From the NCBI GenBank assembly GCA_964558445.1, contig CAZLEA010000001.1, positions 1-64,000 of the forward strand: a DNA stretch of 64,000 nucleotides. The letters are read 5' to 3'. The stretch is from CAYXVJ01 sp964558445. Its GTDB lineage: Bacteria > Bacillota > Clostridia > Saccharofermentanales > Fastidiosipilaceae. Positions within the stretch are counted from its first letter, which is position 1; each line of letters begins with the position of its first letter. Below the pieces are notes generated by a model. That model saw only the letters and a program-made list of their open reading frames with translations, was not told the DNA's origin and did no database searches. Shown here piece after piece: positions 34,649 to 43,587 of this stretch. The position numbers and the translations under genes were made by a program.

Positions 34649-35920
34649 ATGACCCCGATTCCTAGCAGTATAATCAAGCGCGACGGCTCACTCGTTCGCT
34701 TCAATCAAGATAAGATCACGGATGCCATCTATGCCGCCGCCACCGCAAGCGACGGTTTCGGTCGCGAAGAGGCCGCGCGTCTGACCGCTATCGTTATGGA
34801 CTCGCTCCGTGACCTCTCCACCGATGCGGAGCTCACAGTCGAAGAGATTCAAGACCTTGTCGAAGAGACCTTGATGGCTTCCGCCTACAAACAGACCGCC
34901 AAGGCCTATATCCTCTACCGCGAGGAACGGGCGAAGGATCGCAAGCCGGACTTGTTCAAGAAACGTCTGAGCCTGAAGCCCTACGAGTATCCGGACCTGG
35001 CAGAATATGTCGATGCGATTCGCCACTCCTACTGGATTCACACCGAGTTCAATTACACAAGCGACATCCAAGATTACAAGGTGCGCGTGAACGAAGCCGA
35101 GCGTCAGGCGATCATGAAGTCGATGCTGGCGATTGCGCAAGTCGAAGTCTCGGTCAAGACATTCTGGGGCGACATCTACAAGCACATACCGAAGCCCGAG
35201 ATTGGTCAGGTCGGGTATACCTTTGCCGAATCGGAAGTACGCCACTCCGATGCCTACTCCCACCTCCTCGAGATCCTCGGCCTGAACAAGGAGTTCGAGC
35301 AGATCAAGGACGTACCGGCTATCATGGCGAGAATCAAGTACCTCGAGCATGCGCTCTTGACCGCTCGCAGCGACGACCCCAGAGACTACACACTCTCGAT
35401 TCTCTTGTTCTCCCTCTTCACCGAGCATGTGTCTCTCTTCTCGCAGTTCTTGATTATTATGGCGTTCAATAAGCATCGCAATCTCTTCAAAGGTATCTCC
35501 AACGCCATCGAAGCCACCTCCAAGGAGGAGCAGATTCACGGCCTCTTCGGGATCGACCTGATTAATTTGATCCGTGAGGAGCAGCCCGAGTGGTTCGACA
35601 AGGAGATGGAGGAGAACGTGAAGCAAGCCTGTCTGAGTTCCTACGAAGCGGAGAAGGATCTCCTCGACTGGTTCTTCGAGGACGGCGAACTGGACTTCCT
35701 CCCCAAGAAGACGATTCAAGAGTTTATCAAGAACCGTCTGAACAACTCCCTCGTCAGCATCGGCTTCGAGAAGCTGTTTGACGTGGATGAAGCGGAAGTG
35801 ATCAAGACCGACTGGTTCGACGACGAGGTCGTGGCGACCAAGCATGTCGATTTCTTCGTGAAGCGCTCGATCAATTACAACAAGCGCGCGCAGAGCTTCA
35901 CATCCGACGACCTATTCTAA
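34649..35920 (+). CDS. nrdB: class I ribonucleotide reductase small subunit with N-terminal ATP-cone
   Basis: 423 residues. N-terminal ATP-cone (about 1-95: SIIKRDGSLVRFNQDKITDAI ... KAYILYREER split around residue 90) is followed by a ferritin-like radical domain. Metal ligands are visible in TSDIQDY, QVEVSVKTFW, and FAESEVRHSDAYSHLLE, where a Tyr sits four residues after the ligand His, the usual radical position. Later ligands are in FTEHVSLFSQF and QIHGLFGIDL. The ATP-cone gives allosteric activity control in the small subunit, known from a subset of class I enzymes. AAGGAG precedes the start. Followed by nrdA after 27 bases. Confidence 0.95.
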   Translation: MTPIPSSIIKRDGSLVRFNQDKITDAIYAAATASDGFGREEAARLTAIVMDSLRDLSTDAELTVEEIQDLVEETLMASAYKQTAKAYILYREERAKDRKPDLFKKRLSLKPYEYPDLAEYVDAIRHSYWIHTEFNYTSDIQDYKVRVNEAERQAIMKSMLAIAQVEVSVKTFWGDIYKHIPKPEIGQVGYTFAESEVRHSDAYSHLLEILGLNKEFEQIKDVPAIMARIKYLEHALLTARSDDPRDYTLSILLFSLFTEHVSLFSQFLIIMAFNKHRNLFKGISNAIEATSKEEQIHGLFGIDLINLIREEQPEWFDKEMEENVKQACLSSYEAEKDLLDWFFEDGELDFLPKKTIQEFIKNRLNNSLVSIGFEKLFDVDEAEVIKTDWFDDEVVATKHVDFFVKRSINYNKRAQSFTSDDLF

Positions 35921-35947
35921 ACAACTGTGACATATAAGGAGATATCT

Positions 35948-37624
35948 ATGTTTGATTGGCTAAACGATTACAGCAGGCGCTTCCTGGAGAACGGCTACCT
36001 GACAGAAGGAGTCAGCCCGGAAGAGCGCATCCGCTTCATCGCGGACAAGGCCCAGGACATCCTCGGCATCGACGGATTCGCAGACAAGTTCCATGATTAT
36101 ATGGCGAGGGGCTGGTTCTCCTTGTCCTCACCCATCTGGTCGAACTTCGGTATTACGAAGGGCTTGCCGATTTCTTGTTTCGGCGGCTACGTCAGCGATA
36201 CGATGAACGGCATCCTCTATTCACAAGCCGAGGCCGGTATGATGAGCAAGTATGGCGGTGGTACCTCCGGCTTCTTCGGCGACCTGCGTCCCCGCGGTGC
36301 CGAGATTCGCGACAACGGCTACTCTTCGGGTTCCGTGCACTTCATGAAGCTCTTCGAGAGTATTGTCGACGTCGTATCCCAGGGATCGACCCGTCGCGGG
36401 CACTACGCCCCCTACCTGCCGATCGATCATCCGGACATCCTCGAGTTCCTCGAGATCGGTACGGAGGGCAATCCGATCCAGTCGCTCACCCATGGCGTTA
36501 CGGTCAGGGATGACTGGATGAAGTCCATGATCGCAGGCGATCAAGAGAAGCGCGCCGTCTGGGCCAAGCTCCTGCAGCGCCGCGTCGAGATGGGCTATCC
36601 TTATATCGTCTTCGTCGATACGGTCAACGAGAACACGGTCGATGTCTACAAGGATAAGCAGCTCAAGATCACGCACAGCAACCTCTGCTCCGAGATCGCG
36701 CTCCCCGACAACGAGGACTGGTCGTTTGTCTGTGACCTCTCCTCCATGAATCTCTTACATTACGATGAGTGGAAGGATACGGATGCAGTCGAAACCATGG
36801 TCTACTTCCTCGATGCGGTCATGACAGACTTCATCACGAAGCTCGAAGCCATGCGCGACTCAGACTCCCGAGATGACCGTCAGAGCTTCTACTTCTTGGA
36901 GCGAGCCTACAATTTTGCTGTCCAGAATCGCGCTATCGGTCTTGGCGTACTCGGCTGGCACTCGCTTCTTCAATCGAAGATGATTCCCTACGAGAGCATC
37001 GAGGCCAAGAAGCTAAACGTCGAGATCTTCAAGTTGATCCAAGACAAGTCTTACCAAGCATCCGCCGAACTTGCGGAGCGCTTCGGTGAGCCGGAACTTC
37101 TCGTTGGCTACGGCCGTCGCAACACGACGCTCAACGCTATCGCACCGACGACATCGAGCGCCTTCATCCTCGGTCAGGTCTCGCAGAGCATCGAACCGAT
37201 CTGGTCAAATACGTATGTCAAAGACGTCGCCAAGCTCAAGGTCACCATCCGTAACCGCGAACTCGAGCGCCTCCTCGAAGCGAAGGGCCTCAATACGAGA
37301 GACGTATGGAACGATATTCGTGACCACGACGGCTCCGTCCAGCACCTGGACTTCCTCAGCGAGAACGAGAAGGCCGTCTTCAAGACCTTCAACGAGCTCA
37401 ACCAGTACGAGGTCATCGATCAGGCGGCTGCACGCCAAGCCTTCATCGATCAGAGCCAATCGCTAAACGTCATGATCAATCCCAAGATGAGCGCCAAGGA
37501 GATCAACCAACTCTATATCTTCGCCTGGGAGAACAAGATCAAGTCGCTCTACTACCAGCACAGCACGAACGCGGCTCAGCAGTTCAGCCAAGATAAGCTC
37601 TGCGGTGTCGCCTGCGAAGCATAG
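35948..37624 (+). CDS. nrdA: class I ribonucleotide reductase large subunit, no ATP-cone
   Basis: 558 residues from MFDWLNDYSRRFLENGYL with AAGGAG 6 bases upstream. Catalytic residues visible: PISCFGGYVSD (first redox Cys), THSNLCSEIALP (Asn, Cys, Glu), and the C-terminal radical-transfer YY plus thiol tail KLCGVACEA (CxxxC). It starts directly at the 10-stranded barrel helix without the ~90-residue ATP-cone, so overall activity must be set by the cone on NrdB. Reduces ribonucleoside diphosphates. Divergent from nrdDG. Confidence 0.95.
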   Translation: MFDWLNDYSRRFLENGYLTEGVSPEERIRFIADKAQDILGIDGFADKFHDYMARGWFSLSSPIWSNFGITKGLPISCFGGYVSDTMNGILYSQAEAGMMSKYGGGTSGFFGDLRPRGAEIRDNGYSSGSVHFMKLFESIVDVVSQGSTRRGHYAPYLPIDHPDILEFLEIGTEGNPIQSLTHGVTVRDDWMKSMIAGDQEKRAVWAKLLQRRVEMGYPYIVFVDTVNENTVDVYKDKQLKITHSNLCSEIALPDNEDWSFVCDLSSMNLLHYDEWKDTDAVETMVYFLDAVMTDFITKLEAMRDSDSRDDRQSFYFLERAYNFAVQNRAIGLGVLGWHSLLQSKMIPYESIEAKKLNVEIFKLIQDKSYQASAELAERFGEPELLVGYGRRNTTLNAIAPTTSSAFILGQVSQSIEPIWSNTYVKDVAKLKVTIRNRELERLLEAKGLNTRDVWNDIRDHDGSVQHLDFLSENEKAVFKTFNELNQYEVIDQAAARQAFIDQSQSLNVMINPKMSAKEINQLYIFAWENKIKSLYYQHSTNAAQQFSQDKLCGVACEA

Positions 37625-37655
37625 AATTCCGACTTACAACATAGCGACAAATCGA

Positions 37656-37697
37656 TTAGGCCCGGTTCCCTCACATACGAAGGGGCCGGGCCTAAAT
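37656..37697. terminator. hairpin between convergent nrdA and exported protein
   Basis: TTAGGCCCGG pairs with CCGGGCCTAA, extended by CCC/GGG, over a short loop; neither side has a strong T-run. Lies between two converging genes and may serve both. Confidence 0.6.
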
Positions 37698-37722
37698 TAA
37701 CGCTAGTGTTCGTCTACAGCTA

Positions 37723-38426
37723 CTACGGCAGCGTGATATGATGATCTCTCAATACATCGCTTAGCTCGGGGAAGTATANNNNNNNNNNNNNNNNNNNNNN
37801 NNNNNNNNNNNNNNNNNNNNNNNNNNNNNNNNNNNNNNNNNNNNNNNNNNNNNNNNNNNNNNNNNNNNNNNNNNNNNNTACGGCAGCGTGATATGATGAT
37901 CTCTCAATACATCGCTTAGCTCGGGGAAGTATACGGAGCTGATCCCCTCCGGTTGATCTACGAGCTTCCTGCCGGTTCTTGTCGCCGCGTCATATCGGTC
38001 ACCTGTACCAAGCAGTCCACGATCCAAGTCTTGGACCACAACGATCGACTCATCCGAGACTTCTAGAATCCAAGCATCCTTGTAGGCCAGATGCTCATCT
38101 CTTGTCTCTAAGATCAGGCGGTCACCCTCTTGGCGGTACGTACCCGCATAGATCATATTCAGAGCGATACCGCCCATGTGATAAACACCCTCCGGATACA
38201 GCGCGATATACTGGATGTACGATCCTTCGACTGTGCCCTCTAGGACATAGCAAGTAGCTTCCGAGAGCAAACTGTCTTGCGAATCCATCGGAGCATCCGA
38301 GTGTATCGGATCGTCTTCTTGTGCAAGCGCCGGCAGTGCGCGATTGTAAGCAATCAGAGCGATACCGGCCGAAACCAATAGCGCGATAGCGATCAAGCCC
38401 ATGCGTTTGACTATCTTGTTTCTCAT
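37723..38426 (-). CDS. small exported protein of unknown function, 3' end split by assembly gap
   Basis: Start at 38426 (MRNKIVKRMGLIAIALLVSAG) with GGAGGTG 5 bases upstream. Signal-anchor helix (about 8-29), then about 150 residues rich in acidic residues and strands (VYHMGGIALNMIYAGTYRQEGDRLIL). No recognised domain. The reading frame enters a 100-N gap after HHITLP. The 55 bases on both sides of the gap are identical, and when they are merged the frame continues to HHITLP followed by TAG at 37725-37723. The apparent longer version across the gap is an artefact. True length about 183 residues. Confidence 0.8.
37724..37933. other. 55-base duplicated flanks around a 100-N gap
   Basis: Bases 37724-37778 and 37879-37933 are identical (55 bases) on both sides of N at 37779-37878. 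This is typical of contigs that end on a shared k-mer and were scaffolded instead of merged; the sequence should probably be one copy without N. Confidence 0.93.
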
Positions 38427-38544
38427 TTGTTCACCTCCCAGAATATAAGTAAGCAACTCAAATTATTAGGCTACATTACATCTTGAATGTACAACCGTGA
38501 GTTTTTTTGTCAAGTTACATTTGGTCAATTCACAATAAGTTAAC

Positions 38545-38585
38545 AAAACTCCCCTCCCAATAGATTGTTCTATTCGGAGAGGAGT
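38545..38585 (-). terminator. terminator of GNAT gene
   Basis: Minus strand ACTCCTCTCCGAATAG pairs with CTATTGGGAGGGGAGT over a 6-base loop with two mismatches, followed by TTTTG. It lies just beyond the GNAT stop. Confidence 0.82.
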
Positions 38586-38610
38586 CTAGATGAGTACTGC
38601 TTATCGGCCA

Positions 38611-38904
38611 TCAAGCCTCGAGCGGCTCTGCCAGAATATCTTGTTTGTCCGCATGACGCTTGTACCAGGTCACAACGTAGGGGCAGGTAGCCAGTAAGCG
38701 CTTGCCCTCCGCGCGAGCCGCGGTATCGACCGCCACAACGAGCTTCGAGGCCATACCCTGACCGCGTAGGACCGGATCAACCCACGTGTGATCTACATCC
38801 CATACGTTGCTATCGCTTGGTGACACGGGGAACGTGACTTCGGCGATCATCTTACCGTCTTCGTCCCTTGCGCGAAACGCCTGTTCTTCACGAATCAATT
38901 CCAT
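38611..38904 (-). CDS. small GNAT acetyltransferase (YjdJ-like)
   Basis: 97 residues, the length of the short Gcn5-related acetyltransferase class. Acetyl-CoA binding motif VDPVLRGQGMASKLVVAVDTAAR (R-G-Q-G-M-A), preceded by strand IAEVTFPVSP and followed by LLATCPYVVTWYKRH. These small enzymes resemble human NATD1/yjdJ; substrate unknown. Short gap to galM; a terminator follows. Confidence 0.9.
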   Translation of the reverse strand: MELIREEQAFRARDEDGKMIAEVTFPVSPSDSNVWDVDHTWVDPVLRGQGMASKLVVAVDTAARAEGKRLLATCPYVVTWYKRHADKQDILAEPLEA

Positions 38905-38970
38905 CTGCTGCCTCCTTCGTTTATCCTTGTAGACATACCCAAACGACCACGCATCAGCATGTCCCTATCC

Positions 38971-40044
38971 CTACTTCGAGAAGTCGTAGATCGTCTGTTC
39001 CTTGTAGGTATCGCCTGCTCTCAAGACCGGCGACGGGAAGTATGTTCGTTCCATGGAGTTCGGGAAGCCCTGTGTCTCCAAGCAGACTGCGCCGTGCTTC
39101 TCGTAGAGCACGCTGCCATCTGCATCCTCTGACGGAGCATTGGCCGTATAGACTTGTAAACCGGGTTTGCTAGTCCATACACGCATCGATCTGCCGCTTA
39201 CCGGATCCGTCAAGGTTGCCGCAAGCTCGACCGCACCGCGTTCAGTCTTGCGTAGTACGTAGTTATGGTCGTAGCCACCGCCGACATGAAGTTGCGGGTC
39301 ATCGCTTGCGATATCCAAACCAATTTCCTTGGCCACGGTGAAGTCAAAGGCCGTACCCGAAACAGGACGAAGCTCGCCTGTCGGAAGCAGAGCATCATCC
39401 ACAACCGTGTAGTGATCCGCCTCCACCTGCAGAGTATGCTGCAGTATGCTCTGGTCGACTGCGGCACCCGCAAGCACGAAGTATGCGTGATTACAGAAAC
39501 CGACAACCGTATCCTTCGTCGACACGGCGGTCTCTTCGATCCAGACCTTCTCCCCATCGAAGCGATAGGTTGCCGTCGCGGTCAGTTCGCCCGGGAAGCC
39601 CTCTTCACCGTCCGCGCTCACATAGGTGAACGATACGGTCTGATTATCGATCACTTCTGCCGTCCAGACCTTCGCGTTATACCCTTCCAGTCCGCCATGC
39701 AGCGTGTTGCCCTTCTCGTTGGCACCCAGCTCATAGACTTCGCCGTTCAAGCTGAACTTGGCACCTGCCAAGCGGTTTGCGAAGCGTCCACAAGTTGCAC
39801 CGTGATTCTTACCTGTTCCGAGCCACTGCTCCAGTGTCTCGAAGTCTTGAACCACGTTCTCGATCTTACCATTCTTGTCCGGTATGCCCACTCTGGTCAT
39901 GCGGGCACCGAGCTCACATAGCTCCAAGTAGCTGCCGGACGGTGCCTCGATGCGGATCAGGGAAATTTCCTTACCGCCGGGATGTACTCCCAGTTCGCTC
40001 CTGCTGATCTTGAAATCAGCGGGATTCAGATTCATATCGGTCAT
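38971..40044 (-). CDS. galM: aldose 1-epimerase (mutarotase)
   Basis: 357 residues from ATG at 40044, with GGAGG 7 bases upstream; a TTG two codons earlier is unlikely. Galactose mutarotase fold: GKNHGATCGRFANRLAGAKF, catalytic His in TLHGG and FCNHAYFVLAG, and the base Glu near CLETQGFPNS. Converts beta- to alpha-sugars; works with GalE in galactose metabolism though the genes are far apart here. Confidence 0.94.
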   Translation of the reverse strand: MTDMNLNPADFKISRSELGVHPGGKEISLIRIEAPSGSYLELCELGARMTRVGIPDKNGKIENVVQDFETLEQWLGTGKNHGATCGRFANRLAGAKFSLNGEVYELGANEKGNTLHGGLEGYNAKVWTAEVIDNQTVSFTYVSADGEEGFPGELTATATYRFDGEKVWIEETAVSTKDTVVGFCNHAYFVLAGAAVDQSILQHTLQVEADHYTVVDDALLPTGELRPVSGTAFDFTVAKEIGLDIASDDPQLHVGGGYDHNYVLRKTERGAVELAATLTDPVSGRSMRVWTSKPGLQVYTANAPSEDADGSVLYEKHGAVCLETQGFPNSMERTYFPSPVLRAGDTYKEQTIYDFSK

Positions 40045-40119
40045 AGTCAATCCTCCGTAATTTTCTTATGTTATATCTTACCAAGTCCCGGCTATGCTTG
40101 TCGACACGGCCGAACAAGT

Positions 40120-41496
40120 TTAGTGCTTGAGCGTGATCTGCTTCCATTTGCCTCGCCGGAAACGAATCGAGATATAGATCCAGCGGACAAATTGATCGAT
40201 GAAGGTCGCGAGCCAAGCGCCTTGAATCCCCCATTGGAACACGTTGACAAATAACATCGCCAGACTCACCCGAATAAACAGAACGCTGATCGTGGTGGCA
40301 ATCATGGTCGATACGGTATCGCCCGCACCGCGAAGACCACCCGACAAGACGAGCTGCGAGGTCTGGAAGGGTTGGATAAAGCCCGTGATCCGCAGGGCTG
40401 CCGCCGCCGCGATGATAACTGCCGGGTTCTTGTTATATAAGCCTGCAAGCTGAGACGGAATCAAGATAAACATCAAACCGACGAGTGCCGCGATGATCGC
40501 TCCCAAGAGTTGAGCCTCCTTCGCATACTCCTCTGCGACATCCACTTCGCCCTCACCGAGCGAACGACCCACAAGAGTCGATGCAGCAATACCGAAGGCC
40601 TGTCCGGGGTTAAACGATAGCCCCAGGATGTTCAGCGCGATCTGATGACCTGCGATGACGGCATCGCCCAAGGAAGCAACGATGCGGACATAGAGCAGTA
40701 GACCGACGCGTAGGACCATCTGCTCACCCGAAGCCGGCACGCCGATCTTCAAGAGGTTACCCAGGATATGACGATCAAACTTAAACTTGTTATAACGAGT
40801 CAGGTGGATACGAGACTTACCGGACGTCAGATGCCAGATCATCAGGCCCGATGCGATGACATGACTTGCAGCCGTCGAGATACCCGCACCGACAATACCC
40901 AGAGCCGGCGCACCGAACAAGCCGTAAATCAAGACCGCATTACCGCCCACGTTCAGGAAGTTACAGAAGACGTTGATCACCATCGGCGTCTTCGTCTCGC
41001 CGATACCGCGCATGGCGGAGGCCATCGCCAGATTCAGCGACTGGAAGAGGAAGCCTGTCATCATGATTCTGAAATAAGTGGTTCCGATCGAGAGGACATC
41101 GGGGCTTGCACCCACGAAGCGCATAATCGGTTCAGCCAAGATCTGCGAGACAATGAAGAACGGCACCGCCAAGAAGGCGACACTCAGCAACATCACGTGT
41201 TTCACCACATCCTCGAAGCGAGACTCGAGCCCCTGACCGTGGTAGCGGGCAATCATGGCGGTACCACCGATGTTCAGCGCCTGAACCAGCGAGATACCGA
41301 TAAACAGCGGTTGATTTACGATGCCGACGGCCGCCACCGCGACGGTCGCATACGCCGTATCAGGCATGTTTCCGAGCATCATCATATCAACCATACTGAA
41401 CAGGGAACCGAGCAACAACTCGATCAGTACCGGCCAGGTCAGGGACAGTACTTGCTTCCTGCGCATATTCCTTTGATCCGTAAACAAACGTTTCAT
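40120..41496 (-). CDS. MATE family efflux transporter
   Basis: 458 residues from MKRLFTDQRN; a longer GTG start at 41520 would overlap the GGAGGAG Shine-Dalgarno. Twelve hydrophobic segments in two similar halves. First half begins LSLTWPVLIELLLGSLFSMVDMMMLG with the typical D/M-rich motif, second half repeats with VGLLLYVRIVASLGDAVIAGHQIA. Exports cationic compounds using Na+ or H+. Downstream of the S9 peptidase by 33 bases, so co-transcribed. Confidence 0.94.
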   Translation of the reverse strand: MKRLFTDQRNMRRKQVLSLTWPVLIELLLGSLFSMVDMMMLGNMPDTAYATVAVAAVGIVNQPLFIGISLVQALNIGGTAMIARYHGQGLESRFEDVVKHVMLLSVAFLAVPFFIVSQILAEPIMRFVGASPDVLSIGTTYFRIMMTGFLFQSLNLAMASAMRGIGETKTPMVINVFCNFLNVGGNAVLIYGLFGAPALGIVGAGISTAASHVIASGLMIWHLTSGKSRIHLTRYNKFKFDRHILGNLLKIGVPASGEQMVLRVGLLLYVRIVASLGDAVIAGHQIALNILGLSFNPGQAFGIAASTLVGRSLGEGEVDVAEEYAKEAQLLGAIIAALVGLMFILIPSQLAGLYNKNPAVIIAAAAALRITGFIQPFQTSQLVLSGGLRGAGDTVSTMIATTISVLFIRVSLAMLFVNVFQWGIQGAWLATFIDQFVRWIYISIRFRRGKWKQITLKH

Positions 41497-41529
41497 GTAC
41501 AAACGGCTCCTCCAAGCCACAAACTCCGA

Positions 41530-43527
41530 TTATTCAGCTAGGTAACGATCGAACCAATCGCTAAGCTCTCTTAGGCGACGGATTCTATGCTTCGGCTTAC
41601 CGCCTCTACTGAGTCCGTGGCTCTCTCCCTTGAAGATGACCATACGACTCTCAACTCCGTGGTACTTCAGCGCCGTGTAGAACTGAATTCCTTCCGCAAG
41701 CGGGCAGCGATAGTCTTGATCCGAGTGAAGTACGAGCGTCGGCGTCTTGACGCGATCTGCATACTTCAGAGGCGATTGGCGCCAGAGCTCATCGGCATCC
41801 GTCCACGGCGTCGCAGCCGCTTGATCCGCGATGAAGTAGTAACCGATATCCGAGATACCGAACATCGAGATCATGTTAGAGATCGAACGCTGCGTCACCG
41901 CCGCCTTGAAGCGATCCGTGTGACCCACAATCCAATTCGTCATGAAGCCGCCATATGAACCGCCCGTCACACCCATACGCTCCGGATCCATCGCCGGGTA
42001 ACGAGCCAACATGGTATCGCACAGTGCCATCAGCTGTTCGTACTCGACCTCACCATAGCGACCACGTATATCCGCCCAGTCTCGTCCCTGGCCATCCGAC
42101 CCGCGCGGATTGGTGTAGTAGACGATATAACCTCTAGAAGCCAAGAACTGCATCTCGTGGAAGAAGATCGTGCCATAGACGGTCTTCGGCCCACCATGGA
42201 TTGTCAGGACGGATGGATAAGACTTCGTCTCATCGTAGTCAGGTGGCAAGAGGGCAAAGGCCTCCAGCACATCCCCCTCATACTCATAGGAGAATGCCTC
42301 ATGTTTGGCCAAGTCAAATTCTCCTAGAGCAGGATTGAAGTCGCATACAAGCGCCTCCGCCCCCGATGCCTCGAGGTGATGGATCGCAGGCAGTAGCTCT
42401 GAGCGGAAGGCCGACAAGTAGACATCACCGTCTCTTATATCGAAACATTCCACAGAGCCATCTTCCTTCGTTAAGCGCTCCATAGCGCCTAGCCTATCGA
42501 TTCGATTCAAGTGGGAACTGATCCCCTCTGTCGTCAAGAAGTAGAGATGCTTCCCATCTGACTTCATCTGATAGCCGCTACCCTGACGCGCATCCGAACC
42601 CACGCTATTCCACAGGCTCTTATCGAAGCTCTCGTCAACCAGCGAACATGCTTCGTTTGTCTCTAGGTCCAGGAAGTGGATATCCACATCCTGATTGAGC
42701 CCATAACGTGCTCGATTTGTCGTATAGAAGGCGATACCCCCATCCAAGAAGGCTGCGCCCTCGTAGGTATATGCCTCGCCATACGGCGAGATATCGGAGA
42801 CTTGCATCGTCTCGCAATCAAGTGACATCAGTCTCGAATTCAACGGCATCTTGTCCGTATAAGTCGACGAGACAAACACAGCCTTCCTCTTATCTTCTGA
42901 GAGCTCTAGCCCGTAAACACTGGTGTGGGGACCGGTCAGTGCGGTCGCTTGCTTCTCCCCTCGTATATAGCTATACAAGCGGTTCCTCTGTCCACGGGAG
43001 AAGTCTCCCCCATCGTTCCAAAACGGTATCTCCGTCAAGACCTCGTAGTCTCGCTCTTCTTCTAGCTCCGACTTACGCTTCGTCTTATCTTCTCCCTCTA
43101 GCTCGGCATAGCCGTCGAGACCCGGTACATAATTCGCCAATAGCAGGAAGCGATCCTTATCTAGTAAGACGAGGTTTGAGACCGCAAGCGGCAATTCCAG
43201 ATCCAATACGGCCTCTCCGCCGCGAAGATCGATCCGGTAGAAGCGCGTTACGGGAGCGAAGGCATCTTGCTCGCCTTCTTCTCGCTCCGCCATGAAGAGA
43301 ATCGTCTCCTCATCCAAGAACTGATACGAACACTCACCTGTCTTCCCGTTGGTCAGCTGTATATCTCTACCTTCGACCAGATCTCTTACATGTATATGCG
43401 ACATGTAGCGATTCTCTTCCATCTGTACTGTAGTGATGACATAAGCCAGATAGCGGCCACCGGGCGAACGCCTCAACTGACTGACATAGCGGTGATCCTT
43501 GAACGAATCGATCGTGATCTTCTGCAT
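41530..43527 (-). CDS. S9 family peptidase (prolyl oligopeptidase/acylaminoacyl-peptidase type)
   Basis: 665 residues. N-terminal seven-bladed propeller (about 1-400), C-terminal alpha/beta hydrolase. Catalytic triad: Ser in GVTGGSYGGFMTNW, Asp in LHSDQDYRCP, His in GESHGLSRGG. Cleaves short peptides; no signal peptide, so cytosolic. The start has AAGGAAGGAAG 8 bases upstream and begins right after the zupT terminator. Confidence 0.94.
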   Translation of the reverse strand: MQKITIDSFKDHRYVSQLRRSPGGRYLAYVITTVQMEENRYMSHIHVRDLVEGRDIQLTNGKTGECSYQFLDEETILFMAEREEGEQDAFAPVTRFYRIDLRGGEAVLDLELPLAVSNLVLLDKDRFLLLANYVPGLDGYAELEGEDKTKRKSELEEERDYEVLTEIPFWNDGGDFSRGQRNRLYSYIRGEKQATALTGPHTSVYGLELSEDKRKAVFVSSTYTDKMPLNSRLMSLDCETMQVSDISPYGEAYTYEGAAFLDGGIAFYTTNRARYGLNQDVDIHFLDLETNEACSLVDESFDKSLWNSVGSDARQGSGYQMKSDGKHLYFLTTEGISSHLNRIDRLGAMERLTKEDGSVECFDIRDGDVYLSAFRSELLPAIHHLEASGAEALVCDFNPALGEFDLAKHEAFSYEYEGDVLEAFALLPPDYDETKSYPSVLTIHGGPKTVYGTIFFHEMQFLASRGYIVYYTNPRGSDGQGRDWADIRGRYGEVEYEQLMALCDTMLARYPAMDPERMGVTGGSYGGFMTNWIVGHTDRFKAAVTQRSISNMISMFGISDIGYYFIADQAAATPWTDADELWRQSPLKYADRVKTPTLVLHSDQDYRCPLAEGIQFYTALKYHGVESRMVIFKGESHGLSRGGKPKHRIRRLRELSDWFDRYLAE

Positions 43528-43550
43528 TTGTTCTACTTCCTTCCTTCATC

Positions 43551-43575
43551 AAAAAGAGCAGGATCGCTCCTGCTC
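43551..43575 (-). terminator. terminator of ZIP transporter gene
   Basis: Minus strand GAGCAGGA, loop GCGA, TCCTGCTC, then TTTTT. It stands directly before the Shine-Dalgarno of the S9 peptidase gene. Confidence 0.9.
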
Positions 43576-43587
43576 CACGTGTCGATG

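Noticed and set aside
34384..34665. 93-codon open frame upstream of nrdB on the plus strand
   Set aside because: It crosses the riboswitch and NrdR box and has no coding character.
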